A DNA stretch of 64,000 nucleotides, taken from positions 1-64,000 of the forward strand of contig CAVQMU010000009.1 of the NCBI GenBank assembly GCA_963713695.1, given 5' to 3'. This stretch comes from Rhodoblastus sp963713695. GTDB taxonomy: Bacteria > Pseudomonadota > Alphaproteobacteria > Rhizobiales > Beijerinckiaceae. This document shows positions 1 through 9,839 of this stretch, piece after piece; the stretch's first letter is position 1; each line of letters starts with the position of its first letter. The position numbers and the translations under genes are program-made. The notes under the pieces are model-generated. The model was not told where the DNA came from and did not search any database. It saw nothing but the letters and a program-made list of their open reading frames with translations.

Positions 1-844
1 AGCGCGCCTGCGCCGCCGTCCGCCGCTGTTCGGCGCGCTGGGCGCTCTGCGACTCCGCGGATTCGCGAAGGCCGATCTTGAAGGCTTCCACCGCGCGAGC
101 CATTTCGCCGAGTTCATCGGCCCGGTCGAGGTCGGGCAAAGCGATATCGTAATCGCCCGCCGCCATCCTGCGCATCGCCTCGGTCATCCGTGCCAGCCGG
201 GTCGAAATCGAATGGCCGATGAAAAAGGCCACTCCGACGAACAGCAGCAGCAGCGGCGAGACATAAAGCGCGATGCGCCAGACGATGCCGAGGGTCCGGT
301 TGACCATGTCGTCGGTATAGGCGCCCGTGCCGACCATCAGGCCTGCCGCCGGGATCGCGCGGACGAACGAAATTTTCGGAGCGTTTTCGGCCTGCCCCGC
401 TTTCGGCCAGCTATATTCGGTGAAGCCGGCCTTGTCGGTCCGCGCGATCTCAAGCATCGAGCGGAAGGGATAGACGCCGTTGGCGTCCTTGACGTCGAGC
501 AGGCTCTTGCCCTCCATCTGAGGCGTCAACGGCAGCAGGCGCGAGACTCCCTTGAGGTCGAGGACAAAATAATAGCCCGTGTCGCCGAAGCGGATCGGCC
601 GCAGCGCCTGGATGGCGGCGTCCACCGCTGCGGGCAAGTCGGCCTCCCGCCCGCGGACGGCGTTTTCGATCAGCGCCGCGCCGACATCGACTTCGTGGCG
701 AAGCTCGGCCCTGTGCTGATCGAGCGTCGAGAGATGGAACTGGTAAAGCGCGAGGCCTGTGCCAAGCCCCATCGCGAACAGCGCCAGCAAGGCCATGGCC
801 CAGACCCGGCGCGAAAGCGTCAATTCAAAAACGGCTTTGGACAC
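1..844 (-). CDS. methyl-accepting chemotaxis protein, sCache + HAMP, 3' end outside window
   Basis: Membrane chemoreceptor; only the N-terminal 280 or so residues lie in the window. A first membrane segment (around MALLALFAMGLGTGLALYQ) is followed by a periplasmic single-Cache domain with GDTGYYFVLD, LDVKDANG and GTGAYTDDM, the usual sCache_2 landmarks for small-ligand sensing. A second membrane segment (IALYVSPLLLLFVGVAFFIG) leads into a HAMP domain (RMAAGDYDIALPDL) and an alanine/glutamine-rich helix that runs off the edge. The signalling hairpin itself is not visible. The start is GTG at 844; an ATG at 796 is an alternative. Family known, ligand unknown. Confidence 0.85.
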   Translation of the reverse strand, partial: MSKAVFELTLSRRVWAMALLALFAMGLGTGLALYQFHLSTLDQHRAELRHEVDVGAALIENAVRGREADLPAAVDAAIQALRPIRFGDTGYYFVLDLKGVSRLLPLTPQMEGKSLLDVKDANGVYPFRSMLEIARTDKAGFTEYSWPKAGQAENAPKISFVRAIPAAGLMVGTGAYTDDMVNRTLGIVWRIALYVSPLLLLFVGVAFFIGHSISTRLARMTEAMRRMAAGDYDIALPDLDRADELGEMARAVEAFKIGLRESAESQSAQRAEQRRTAAQAR

Positions 845-969
845 GGCTCAGGTCCCGGGGTTTGGCATTGAAGTCGAAGGCCGGCGGCCGCCGGCTTCCG
901 CCGCCTTCACCATGCCCATCGCCAGCTTGCGCGAGACTTTCGGGGCCGCAGCAGAGCCGCCCAAAACGC

Positions 970-1000
970 AAAAGGCGCCGCGTTTTTGCGGCGCCTTTTT
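970..1000 (-). terminator. Rho-independent terminator after the aminotransferase gene
   Basis: A perfect 12-bp stem (970-981 with 988-999) with a 6-base loop and A/T tracts on both sides. It lies just past the stop of the minus-strand aminotransferase gene at 1017, and its symmetry could let it also act on plus-strand transcripts. Confidence 0.8.
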
Positions 1001-1016
1001 CAACTTTTTCGATCCC

Positions 1017-2237
1017 TCAAGCCCGGATCGGCGAGGCGATCACATTGTGCAGCGTTTCGTCCGCGCCGTCGAAAAAGCGCCTGATCCCACGCGCCGCCTG
1101 GCGAATGCGCTGCTCGTTCTCGACCAGCGCCAGCCGCACGAAGTCATCGCCGTGCTCGCCGAAGCCAATGCCCGGCGCCACGGCGACATCGGCCTTTTCG
1201 ATCAGCAGCTTGGAAAATTCGAGGCTGCCGAGCGGACGGTATTTTTCCGGCACCGGCACCCAGGCGAACATCGAGGCGGTCGGAGCGGGAATCTTCCAGC
1301 CCGCCTGGGCGAAGCTCTCGACCATCACGTCGCGGCGCTTCTTGTAAGTGGCGCGCATCTCCTTGATGCAATCGTCGGGACCGTTGAGCGCCGCCGCCGC
1401 CGCCACCTGGATCGGCGTATACGCGCCGTAGTCGAGATAGCTTTTTACGCGCGCCAGCGCCGAGAGGAGACGCTCGTTGCCGACGGCGAAGCCGATGCGC
1501 CAGCCCGCCATCGAAAAGGTCTTCGACATCGAGGTGAATTCGACGCAGACGTCGTTGGCGCCAGGGACTTGCAGGACCGAGGGCGGCGGGTTGTCGTCGA
1601 AGAACACTTCGGCGTAGGCGAGGTCCGAGAGAATGTAGATGTCGTGTTTTTTCGCGAAGGTGACGAGGTCGCGATAAAAGTCCAGCGAAGCGACCATGGC
1701 CGTCGGATTGGAGGGATAGCAGACGACGACGGCGATCGGCTTCGGGATGGAGTGCATGACCGCCCGCTCGGCGGCGCGGAAAAACTCCTCGTCGGGCTCG
1801 ATCGGCACGGAGCGAATCACGCCGCCGGCCATCAGGAAGCCGAAGGCGTGAATCGGATAGGAGGGATTTGGCACGAGCACCACGTCGCCCGGCGCGGTGA
1901 TGGCCTGCGCCATATTGGCGAAGCCTTCCTTGGAGCCGAGCGTTGCGACGACCTGGGTGTCGGGATTGAGCTTCACGCCGAATCGGCGCTCGTAATAGGC
2001 GGCCTGGGCGCGGCGCAAGCCGGCGATTCCCTTGGAGGCGGAATAGCGATCGGTGCGCGGCTTACCCGCCGTCTCGACGAGCTTGTCAACGACGTGGCGC
2101 GGCGTCGGCAGGTCGGGATTGCCCATGCCGAGATCGATGATGTCGGCGCCGCCGGCGCGGGCCTTGGCTTTGAGACGGTTGACCTGTTCGAATACATAGG
2201 GCGGCAGCCGCCGCACGCGATAAAAATCGCTCATCAA
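1017..2237 (-). CDS. class I/II PLP-dependent aminotransferase, AlaC/DapL-like
   Basis: Fold type I aminotransferase of 406 aa. Visible landmarks are GMGNPDLPTP near residue 37 (substrate-binding N-terminus), YPSNPTA around 174 (PLP-contacting Asn), SDLAYAE around 204 and SMSKTFSMAGWRIGF with the Schiff-base lysine at about Lys239. This matches the AlaC/YfdZ alanine transaminase branch, whose members are often also labelled LL-diaminopimelate aminotransferase; sequence alone does not decide the amino donor. Reading frame is intact. Two tandem ATGs (2237 and 2234) are possible starts. It is followed by a strong terminator and stands alone. Confidence 0.85.
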   Translation of the reverse strand: MMSDFYRVRRLPPYVFEQVNRLKAKARAGGADIIDLGMGNPDLPTPRHVVDKLVETAGKPRTDRYSASKGIAGLRRAQAAYYERRFGVKLNPDTQVVATLGSKEGFANMAQAITAPGDVVLVPNPSYPIHAFGFLMAGGVIRSVPIEPDEEFFRAAERAVMHSIPKPIAVVVCYPSNPTAMVASLDFYRDLVTFAKKHDIYILSDLAYAEVFFDDNPPPSVLQVPGANDVCVEFTSMSKTFSMAGWRIGFAVGNERLLSALARVKSYLDYGAYTPIQVAAAAALNGPDDCIKEMRATYKKRRDVMVESFAQAGWKIPAPTASMFAWVPVPEKYRPLGSLEFSKLLIEKADVAVAPGIGFGEHGDDFVRLALVENEQRIRQAARGIRRFFDGADETLHNVIASPIRA

Positions 2238-2344
2238 CCCAGTCCCTTTTCAATCCTAAAATCTGTCCGGAATGGTCCGTTGCGCGTCCGGCCGCCACAA
2301 AACCGTGTTAGCACGGGCGCGAGCGGCTTGTCAGGACGTTTGTC

Positions 2345-2764
2345 TCAAAAATGGTCTTCCAGCGGCGGCGGCGGCTTGTTCGGGGCGACAGCATCCATTT
2401 TTTCGCCGTTCAGCTTTTTCAGCCGCGTATTGGCCTTGTCGCGCTCGGCGACGAGTTCGGACTTGTCGGCTTCGACCTCGGCGGGCGTGCGGACCGGCAC
2501 GCGCTTCTTTTCGGGGCCGTTGACCTTGGAATAGTCGATCTTGTCCAGGTCGGGCCGGGACTGCCTTACGAAATCGGCGCCCTGTCCCGATTCCGTGGTG
2601 AGTCCCAAGGCGTCGGTCAAGGAGCGGAATGGGTTTTCCTGCGCCCGCGCGGACGCTGCGCCAAGTCCCGTCGTGGAAAGCCCCGCAGCGCAAAGTCCCG
2701 TGACAACAACGAGGCGCAGGCATTTTCGAAAACGCGAGACTTTTTCGGGCGATCGGACTGTCAT
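2345..2764 (-). CDS. secreted hypothetical protein with signal peptide
   Basis: A 139-aa protein of unknown function. The first 38 residues look like a Sec signal: a basic start (MTVRSPEKVSRFRK), a hydrophobic core (LRLVVVTGLCAAGLSTTGLG) and an Ala-x-Ala cleavage region (ASARAQ). The mature part is short, charged and probably helical, with a Lys/Glu-rich segment near 100-125 and a proline run at the C-terminus (NKPPPPLED). The frame stays open far upstream, but the ATG at 2764 puts the signal at the N-terminus, so it is preferred. It is divergent from phaC, with 159 bases between the two starts. Confidence 0.6.
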   Translation of the reverse strand: MTVRSPEKVSRFRKCLRLVVVTGLCAAGLSTTGLGAASARAQENPFRSLTDALGLTTESGQGADFVRQSRPDLDKIDYSKVNGPEKKRVPVRTPAEVEADKSELVAERDKANTRLKKLNGEKMDAVAPNKPPPPLEDHF

Positions 2765-2923
2765 TTTGTCTTGGCTTTCGTCAATGCGCAGGGGCATTAT
2801 CCTAAGGGCGTTCGCCCATCGGACCATTGGCCAAACTGTCGCATAAAGTCTTATTATGTCGGAAACGGGACCGGAACGGCTCGAACCGCCCATATAACGC
2901 CCGGAACGCAAAGAGGGAACGTC

Positions 2924-4998
2924 ATGACCGCCAGCCAGGATTCCCCAACGGGCCGCCCCGTTCAGGGCGCAGCCGAGCCAATGGGAAAGGCGTCCGCCGG
3001 CCCGGCCGCCAAAAAATCCGACACGGCCAAGAAATCCGCCACGGCCAAGAAATCCGCGCCAAAGGGCGAGAAAACGGCCAAGGAGCAGCAGAAGGCCGCC
3101 CCCGCGCCGAAGCCGGTCATCGCCGCGCCGCCACCGGTCGCCGCGCCGCCGAAGCCGGCCGCGCCGGTTCATCGCGCCGACGCGCCAAAGGCCGAAAAGC
3201 CGGACCACGAGGACCAAGGCCCGCACCTGCCCAATTTCGAGCGCATGGCCGAAAACATGGCGCTGGCGATGGAGCATGGCGGGAAAGCGCTGGCGGCGAT
3301 GGTCAGGCCGGTCGAGGAAGGCAAGTCGAAGACCGGTTTCGCCGACGACATCGCCGACGCATTGAAAACCTTCGGGCATGTCGCGGAATACTGGCTGGCG
3401 GACCCCCGCCGGACCATCGAGGCGCAGTCCAGCCTGTCGACGCAGTTTCTCGGCCTGTGGTCGAACACGCTGCGGCGGCTGAACGGCGAAAAAGACGAGC
3501 CCTACGTTCCCGCCGATCCCAGGGACAAGCGGTTCGCCGCGCCCGACTGGCAGACCAATCCCTATTTCGATTTCCTGCGCCAGGCCTACAGCCTCGCCAA
3601 CGACTGGTGCAGTTCGCTGGTCGAGAACGCCGAACTCGACAAGCCGACCCACGACAAGGCCGACTTTTATCTTCGCCAGATTGTCCGGCGCCCTGTCGCC
3701 GTCGAATTTCCTCGCCACCAATCCCGAGCTGCTGCGAACGACATGGACGGCGGAAGGCGAAAACCTGGTGCGCGGCATGAAAATGCTCGCCGAGGACATC
3801 GAGGCCGGCGGCGGCAACATCAAGATCCGCCAGTCGAGCGGCGGCAAGTTCGAACTGGGCGTCAATCTCGCGACAACCCCTGGCAAGGTGGTGTTTCGCA
3901 ACGACCTGATCGAGCTGATGCAATATGCGCCGACGACCGAACAGGTTTTCAAGCGTCCGCTGCTGATCGTGCCGCCCTGGATCAACAAATTCTACATTCT
4001 CGACCTCAATCCCGAGAAAAGCTTCATCAAATGGGCGGTGTCGCAGGGATTGACGGTTTTCTGCATCTCCTGGGTCAATCCTGACGCACGCCACGCTTCC
4101 AAGGATTTCTTCGCCTACATGAAAGAGGGCATTTTCGCAGCCCTCGAACAGGTCGAAAAGATCACCGGCGAGCGGCAGGTCACCTCCATCGGCTATTGCG
4201 TCGGCGGCACGCTCAGCGCCGCGACCCTCGCCTATATGGCGGCCAAGGGCGACGACCGCATTTCCAGCGCCACGCTCTTCACCACCCAGGTCGATTTCAG
4301 CGATGCCGGCGATCTGAAGATTTTCGCCGACGAGGACCGCATCAAGAATATCGAAAGCGAAATGGAGCTGTCCGGCTATCTCGAGGGCCGCTCGATGGCC
4401 AACGCCTTCAACATGCTGCGTCCCAACGACATGATCTGGTCCTACGTGGTCAACAATTACCTGAAGGGCATCGAGCCGATGGCCTTCGACCTCCTGACCT
4501 GGAATGCCGACTTCCACCCGCATGCCGCGCGCAAATCATTCGCAATATCTGCGCAATTGCTATCTGGAGAACAAATTCGCCAAGGGCGAATGTCGTCATG
4601 GGCGACGAGAAGCTGCAAATCGGCAAGATCAAGATCCCCGTCTACAATCTCGCGGCCAAGGAAGACCATATCGCGCCGGCGCGCTCGGTGTTCAACGGCG
4701 CCAAGCTGTTCGGCGGCGAGATGCGCTATGTGATGGGCGGCTCCGGCCATATCGCCGGCGTGATCAACCCGCCCGGCCCCAAGCCCAAATACCAGTACTG
4801 GACCGGACCGGCGCCCTCGGGCCAATTCGAGGACTGGGTGGCCGGCGCGCAGGAGCATCCGGGCTCCTGGTGGCCGGACTGGCTCGCCTGGATCGAGGCG
4901 CAGGCGCCCGAAAAAGTGCCCGGCCCGCGAGCCCGGCGGCGGCAAGGTCGAAATCCTCGGCGACGCGCCCGGGAACCTATGTGCGCGTAAAAGCCTGA
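2924..4998 (+). CDS. phaC: class I poly(3-hydroxybutyrate) synthase, frame broken by indels
   Basis: Polymerises hydroxyacyl-CoA into PHB at the granule surface. The lipase-like box GYCVGG with catalytic Cys at nt 4197-4199 (about residue 425), the Asp in KEDHIAPA and the His in GSGHIAGVINPP form the catalytic triad; PWINKFYILDLNPEKS is typical of class I PhaC. About 689 aa after correction, long for the family because the first 80 or so residues are an Ala/Lys/Pro-rich extension with AKKS repeats. Five apparent single-base insertions, near 3682, 4513, 4593, 4920 and 4973, move the frame; after correction the protein reads through to the stop at 4996-4998. The start follows an AGAGGGA ribosome site. 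A terminator follows. Confidence 0.9.
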
Positions 4999-5042
4999 CC
5001 GCCTGCCGCAGCGCCTGATCTGATTTTCCAGAAGCTGGACAC

Positions 5043-5071
5043 GCGGCGCCTCACGGCGCCGCTTTTCTTTT
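5043..5071 (+). terminator. Rho-independent terminator after phaC
   Basis: Eight-base stem (5043-5050 with 5055-5062), a 4-base loop and a T-rich tail to 5071, 45 bases after the phaC stop. Confidence 0.8.
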
Positions 5072-5216
5072 GCAAGCACGCGCGCGCATGACCCGCGAAA
5101 AACCCAGGCGCCCTTCTTGCCATTACAAAAGCGGTTGCCTCGCCGCGTTCCGAAACTGTGCGTTTTCGGGCGATTCCGGGCCGAGGCCGGTCTCGTTTCG
5201 AGACAGGAGAGCGAAA

Positions 5217-5672
5217 ATGGGTCATTTTGCGAAACTGGGCGGGTTCGTCGGACTTGCCGCGCTACTCGCCGCCACGGCGCCGGCTTCCGCCGGTTTCCGG
5301 CATGGCGGATATTTCCATTCCCACGGCCGTTTCAGCGGCCATTGCCACAACGGCCAATGCTTCAACGGGGGCTATGCGCCGCGCTACGGCGGACTCGGCT
5401 ACGACGGACTGGGCTATCCCGCCGGCTTCATTCCCGAAGCGCCCATTGTCGAGCCGCAGCCCTATCCCGTCGACTATGGCGCCGCGAGCTATGAACCGAC
5501 CGGCTATGGCGTGGTCTATAACGTTCCGCCGACGCCGCCCATGTGGCGCCGCCCCGGCCCGCGCATCGTCTACATCCACGACGGCTGGCGGCATCGGCGC
5601 CACCACCATCATTTTTGCGCGCGCAGGCATGGAATGGCGATGGTGCGCGGCGGCCACATTTCGATGGAGTGA
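5217..5672 (+). CDS. small secreted Gly/His/Tyr-rich protein
   Basis: A 151-aa protein of unknown function. The signal peptide is clear (MGHFAKLGGFVGLAALLAA then TAPASA). The mature part begins with His/Gly-rich sequence (FRHGGYFHSHGRFSGHCHNG), continues with Gly-Tyr pairs and a proline-rich middle (PEAPIVEPQPYP, NVPPTPPMWRRPG), and ends in a His-rich stretch (WRHRRHHHHF) with few cysteines. Such composition can bind metals or form part of the cell surface, but nothing here proves either. The ATG at 5217 follows an AGGAGA ribosome site. It converges with argC. Confidence 0.6.
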   Translation: MGHFAKLGGFVGLAALLAATAPASAGFRHGGYFHSHGRFSGHCHNGQCFNGGYAPRYGGLGYDGLGYPAGFIPEAPIVEPQPYPVDYGAASYEPTGYGVVYNVPPTPPMWRRPGPRIVYIHDGWRHRRHHHHFCARRHGMAMVRGGHISME

Positions 5673-5708
5673 TGAAGGCCTGCGGGCGAGCCGACAGGCT
5701 CGCCTCCG

Positions 5709-6648
5709 TCACAGCCCCAGCATCAATTGCAGGTTCTGCACGGCGGCGCCGGAAGCGCCCTTGCCGAGATTGTCGAGCCGCGCCACGATCACGGCCTGCG
5801 CGCGCGCCTCATTGGCGAAGACGCGGATTTCCAGGTCGTTGGTTCCGTTCAGCGCCTGCGGCTCCAGCTTGCCGGACTCTTCCGCCGCGACGACGCGGAC
5901 GAATTCGCAGCCTGCGTAATGCGCCGCCAGCGCCGCCTCGAGGTCGCCGCGCCTCGGGCCGTCCCGGCAGGTCGTCGAGCGCCAGCGGCAGGCTGACGAG
6001 CATGCCCTGCCGGAAATTGCCCACCGACGGAACGAATACGGGCCGCGCTCGCAGTCGCCCGAATAAGCCATGATTTCCGGCGACATGCTTGTGCTCGAGC
6101 CCAAGCGCATAAAGCTCGAACGGCGGCGCCTGCCCGCCTCAAAGTCCTCGATCATCTGGCGGCCGCCGCCGGAATAGCCTGACACCGCGTTGATCGCCAG
6201 AGCATGGTCTGGCGGGACCAGGCCGCCGTCGACCAGCGGACGCAGGATGGCGATGGCGCCGGTGGCGTAGCAGCCGGGATTGGAGACGCGCCGCGCTCCG
6301 GCGATCGCCGCGCCCTGCCCTGGCGCGAGTTCGGGAAAGCCGTAAGTCCAGCCGGGAGCGGTCCTGATGCGCGGTGGAGGCGTCGAGAACCCGCGGACCC
6401 CGGTCGCCAAGCGAATCGACCAGCGCCACGCTTTCCTTGGCCGCCGCGTCCGGGAGGCAGAGGATGGTCAGGTCGACGCTTGCAAGGATCTCCGCCTTGG
6501 CGCCGGCGTCCTTGCGCTGTTCCGGCGCAATCGAGACGAGTTCGACATCCTTGCGGCCGCCAAGTTTTTCACGGATCTGCAGGCCGGTGGTGCCGGCTTC
6601 GCCGTCGATGAAGATTTTTTTCGCTGCAAACTGCTGGCTATCAGACAT
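5709..6648 (-). CDS. argC: N-acetyl-gamma-glutamyl-phosphate reductase (type 2), frame broken by indels
   Basis: Third step of arginine biosynthesis: NADPH-dependent reduction of N-acetylglutamyl phosphate to the semialdehyde. The N-terminus (KIFIDGEAGTTGLQIREKL) is the type 2 ArgC nucleotide-binding start; the catalytic cysteine is in RRVSNPGCYATGAIA and the C-terminus is DNLGKGASGAAVQNLQLMLG. About 312 aa once corrected, normal for type 2. Frame breaks are seen near 6366 (+1), 6130 (-1), 6085 (+1), 6060 (-1) and 5945 (+1); compensating signs and preserved motifs argue for sequence error rather than decay. The ATG at 6648 is preferred; 6669 is an in-frame alternative. Confidence 0.88.
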
Positions 6649-6850
6649 CTGGACGCCCTCGAACGACAAGCGCGAGCTTCATAGCAAAGCCGCCGGATTT
6701 TAAAACGCGATTTTTTTCGCCTCGGCAAATCCACGGTTGCGGCGTGCTGCGCGCGCGCCTTCCGTTGTGCCGATCAGATCCCTAAACCTGGAAATCACGC
6801 GCTGATTTTGCGCGCGTGACCTCTGGCTTCCCGCAATTCATTGATTTTCC

Positions 6851-8011
6851 TCAGCCCCGCCATTCCGGGCAGCGCCCGAGTGCCTCGAACGCTTCGGCGG
6901 CTTTGCCGGCCTCGGGCTGCAAGGCCTTCGCCAACCCTGCGACGAGATCCGGAGCCGGATGTCCGGCGGCGGCCGCCGCTGCGGCGTTGCGACCAAGGTC
7001 CACAAAAGTACCCAAGTGGGCCGGCGCTGTGAGCCCCGCCCGCATTTCCTCCAGGGCTCGGCCGCGCAGTCCTGCATCGCCATGCGCATAGCGCAAGAAC
7101 CACCCCAGCAGCTCGACCCAGCCTTTCATTCTTTTGCGCATCTTCTGCAAACGCTGATGGGTCATGGCCTCCGACACCAGCGCCAGCCCCTCGGCGGTGC
7201 GTTCGGTGGCCGTCAGCATCGCGGCAAAGGTCAGCAGGCCTCGCAGATCGGTGCGCGACTTCGCCAAAGCGAGGCGGAACCAGGTCTCAGCCAAGACGGA
7301 CTCGCCCATTTTCCAAAGGGCTGTCGCGTAGATCCCGCGCATCTGGGCATCATCGCCGGGATGACCGGTGTCGAGTTCCGCCGCCTTGCGATACCAGGGC
7401 AAGGCGTCCGCGTCTTTGTTGAGCCTGAACCAAAGAAAGCCCGCATAATGATTGAGCGCCAGAGCGTCGTCGCCCAGCGCCACGGCGCGACAAAGGATGG
7501 CTTCCTCCTCGACGATATCAACTTCGCCGATCATGCGGGCAAATCCCGCATAAAGCGCCATGATCCCCGGCGCCGGCTTCCGCATCAACCGATCGAAGAT
7601 ACTCCGCGCTTCCTCGCGCTTGTGCAGCCGCTGCTCGAGAAACAGGGCGTATTCCGCTTCAATCACGTCGCGGTCGTGCGGATTCCCGGCGATCAATTCG
7701 CGAAAGGCCTGCTCCACCGCGCTATAGTCGCCGCTATCTTCGGCGGCGGCCTGCACCTGATAAAACGCCTCGCCCCAGTCATGGCGAAATGCCGCAGCGG
7801 CTTTCGCGCTCGGGCGAAACAGCGCCGCCAGCCGACGCCAACTGGAAAAACCATAGTCGCGCGCGACCTCCTTTTGGGCGGCCGCCAGCTTCGCGCCGGG
7901 ATCGACGCTGCGCAGCAGCTTTAACCGCTGCTTCGCTTCCTTGCGCAAATGTTCGAGATTAGGATGTTCCGGCAATGCCCGCAGGGCGCGCCCCGTCATT
8001 GGCGAGATCAT
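6851..8011 (-). CDS. TPR-like protein with ankyrin-associated N-terminal motif
   Basis: A 386-aa protein without signal peptide or membrane segment. Residues 13-65 (PNLEHLRKEAKQRLKLL and ARDYGFSSWRRLAAL) match a motif commonly found at the start of bacterial ankyrin-repeat proteins. The rest is helical pairs resembling TPR/Sel1-like repeats, for example AVALGDDALALNHYAGFLWF and DADALPWYRKAAELD. It is probably a cytoplasmic scaffold for protein contacts; partner unknown. It stands alone between argC and the ribosomal protein genes. The ATG at 8011 is used; an internal Met five codons in is also possible. Confidence 0.65.
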   Translation of the reverse strand: MISPMTGRALRALPEHPNLEHLRKEAKQRLKLLRSVDPGAKLAAAQKEVARDYGFSSWRRLAALFRPSAKAAAAFRHDWGEAFYQVQAAAEDSGDYSAVEQAFRELIAGNPHDRDVIEAEYALFLEQRLHKREEARSIFDRLMRKPAPGIMALYAGFARMIGEVDIVEEEAILCRAVALGDDALALNHYAGFLWFRLNKDADALPWYRKAAELDTGHPGDDAQMRGIYATALWKMGESVLAETWFRLALAKSRTDLRGLLTFAAMLTATERTAEGLALVSEAMTHQRLQKMRKRMKGWVELLGWFLRYAHGDAGLRGRALEEMRAGLTAPAHLGTFVDLGRNAAAAAAAGHPAPDLVAGLAKALQPEAGKAAEAFEALGRCPEWRG

Positions 8012-8194
8012 GGACCTTCCTTCCGCAATCGCCCTTTGTCCGCGTCAACAGGGCAGGAAGTCAGGTGTTATGCGCTTGGCATTCGATTGGGCTGAGCCCT
8101 TTACGCGGACCGTCGGCCCATCGCGGGCGCAATCGAGCCCTAGCAAAAAATGATTTTGACGTCCACGGCAAATGTGCGCCGGCAATGGCGGCAT

Positions 8195-8221
8195 AAAAAA
8201 CGGCGGGCCAAAAGCCCGCCG
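8195..8221 (-). terminator. Rho-independent terminator of the rplM-rpsI operon
   Basis: Eight-base GC stem (8201-8208 with 8214-8221), a 5-base loop and a six-T tail on the minus strand (8195-8200), about 30 bases after the rpsI stop. Confidence 0.85.
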
Positions 8222-8249
8222 CTGGAATTTTGCCGAAGCCTGACGAAAA

Positions 8250-8729
8250 TCAGCGCTTCGAGAACTGGAAGCTGCGACGAGCCTTGCGCTTGCCGTACTT
8301 CTTGCGCTCGACGACGCGCGAATCGCGGGTCAGGAAGCCGGCCTTCTTGAGCACGCCGCGCAGCGCCGGCTCGTAATAGGTCAGCGCCTTGGACACGCCG
8401 TGGCGCACCGCGCCAGCCTGGCCGGACAGGCCGCCGCCGGCGACGGTGACGGTGATGTCGTACTGTTCCTCGCGGTTGGCGATGCCCAGCGGCTGCTGCA
8501 GGATCATCCGCAGCACCGGACGGGCGAAATAGACTTCGAGGTCGCGGCCATTGACGGTGACCTTGCCCTTGCCGGGCTTGATCCAGACGCGGGCGACCGC
8601 GTTCTTGCGCTTGCCGGTGGCATAGGCGCGGCCGAACTTGTCGATCTTCTGGACATGGACGGGCGCTTCGGCTGCCGGCGCGGAGGTTGCGCCCTTGAGG
8701 TCCTGCAGGGAGGAGAGAGTCTCGGCCAT
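8250..8729 (-). CDS. rpsI: 30S ribosomal protein S9
   Basis: Small-subunit protein S9, 159 aa. The core matches the family: GRAYATGKRKNAVARVWIKP, VTVAGGGLSGQAGAVRHG, and the invariant C-terminus ending in FQFSKR, whose tail contacts the P-site tRNA. The 28-residue N-terminal extension (MAETLSSLQDLKGATSAPAA) is usual in alphaproteobacteria. It lies two bases after rplM, the standard L13-S9 operon, and is followed by a terminator. Confidence 0.98.
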   Translation of the reverse strand: MAETLSSLQDLKGATSAPAAEAPVHVQKIDKFGRAYATGKRKNAVARVWIKPGKGKVTVNGRDLEVYFARPVLRMILQQPLGIANREEQYDITVTVAGGGLSGQAGAVRHGVSKALTYYEPALRGVLKKAGFLTRDSRVVERKKYGKRKARRSFQFSKR

Positions 8730-8731
8730 GA

Positions 8732-9202
8732 TCAGTCGTTCCTGGCGTTCTTGGAGTTCAGGGCGGCGACGTCAAGAACCGACGGGTTCTGCGCCACATG
8801 AGGATGTTCGGCGCCCTTGTAGACGCGCAGGTTGGACAATTGCTTCACGCCGAGGGGGCCGCGCGGCAGCATGCGCTGCACGGCCTTCTCGAGCACGCGC
8901 TCCGGGAAACGACCTTCGAGGATGAACTTGGCCGTCCGCTCCTTGATGCCGCCGGGATAGCCGGTGTGGTGGAAATAGACCTTGTCCTCACGCTTGCGGC
9001 CGGTCAGCACGACCTTGTCCGCGTTGATGACGACGATATTGTCGCCATCGTCCATGTGAGGCGTGAAGGTCGCCTTGTGCTTGCCGCGCAGGCGCAGCGC
9101 GATGATCGAGGCGAGGCGGCCGACAACCAGGCCCTTGGCGTCGATCAGCACCCATTTCTTCTCGATTTCGGCGGCCTTGGCCGAATAGGTCTTGCCGTAC
9201 AT
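8732..9202 (-). CDS. rplM: 50S ribosomal protein L13
   Basis: Large-subunit assembly protein L13, 156 aa. Signature stretches are KWVLIDAKGLVVGRLAS, HMDDGDNIVVINADKV, KVYFHHTGYPGGIKE and RMLPRGPLG. First gene of the rplM-rpsI operon; its promoter should lie in 9203-9386. Confidence 0.98.
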   Translation of the reverse strand: MYGKTYSAKAAEIEKKWVLIDAKGLVVGRLASIIALRLRGKHKATFTPHMDDGDNIVVINADKVVLTGRKREDKVYFHHTGYPGGIKERTAKFILEGRFPERVLEKAVQRMLPRGPLGVKQLSNLRVYKGAEHPHVAQNPSVLDVAALNSKNARND

Positions 9203-9386
9203 ATTGGTTTTCCTGAATTGCGCCGCAGGCGCGGTCTCTTTTCCGTTCTGGCGCAGGGCGCAAGGGATGGACGCGCCCTGTGGGAAGATGCCGGCTTTTA
9301 CGGAGGCGCTATCGCTTTGTCAACAGCATCAACGGCCGGGATGCTGCGGAAATGCAGGCTTTTAGCGCAAATGGTATTCAGATACC

Positions 9387-9839
9387 TCATTTGTGCGCCG
9401 CCGGGATGGAATAGGTCGCCACCGCATGGGCGACCGGCTCATCGGCGCCTTCGGCGAAAAGCGTCGCCTCGCCGACTGCGAGCCTCTTGCCGAGCTTGAG
9501 CAGCCGGCAATGGACGATCACGTCGCCGTGCGGCGGCTTCCTCAGAAAGTTGATATTGAGATTGGTGGTCACGGCCAGCGCCTCGCGGCCGATATGGGCG
9601 AGGATGGCGACGTAGATTCCGACATCGGCCAGCATGAACATGGCCGGTCCGGATATGGTCCCCCCCGGCCGCAGATGCCGCTCATGCGCCAGCAGCCGGA
9701 GAGTCGCCGTCATCGGCCCGACCGATTCGACAAGGACGGTGCGGCCGCCATGGTGCAATTGCGGAAAGACCTCGTCGAGAAAGCTCTCGATCTCGGGAAC
9801 GCTCATCACGGGCTGGTGGAGATTGATTTTTATCGACAT
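9387..9839 (-). CDS. PaaI-type hotdog thioesterase
   Basis: A 150-aa single hotdog domain. HLRPGGTISGPAMFMLADVG holds the usual loop and Asp of acyl-CoA thioesterases in the PaaI/4HBT group, followed by ALAVTTNLNINFLRKP and the final strand VGEATLFAEG. It probably hydrolyses an acyl-CoA; substrate unknown. The ATG at 9839 is chosen; a TTG at 9869 would add ten residues. It ends upstream of the ribosomal operon on the same strand. Confidence 0.75.
   Translation of the reverse strand: MSIKINLHQPVMSVPEIESFLDEVFPQLHHGGRTVLVESVGPMTATLRLLAHERHLRPGGTISGPAMFMLADVGIYVAILAHIGREALAVTTNLNINFLRKPPHGDVIVHCRLLKLGKRLAVGEATLFAEGADEPVAHAVATYSIPAAHK

Noticed and set aside
759..2534. Open frame of 591 codons on the plus strand opposite the aminotransferase
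   Set aside because: Shadow frame; the minus-strand gene has clear PLP motifs.
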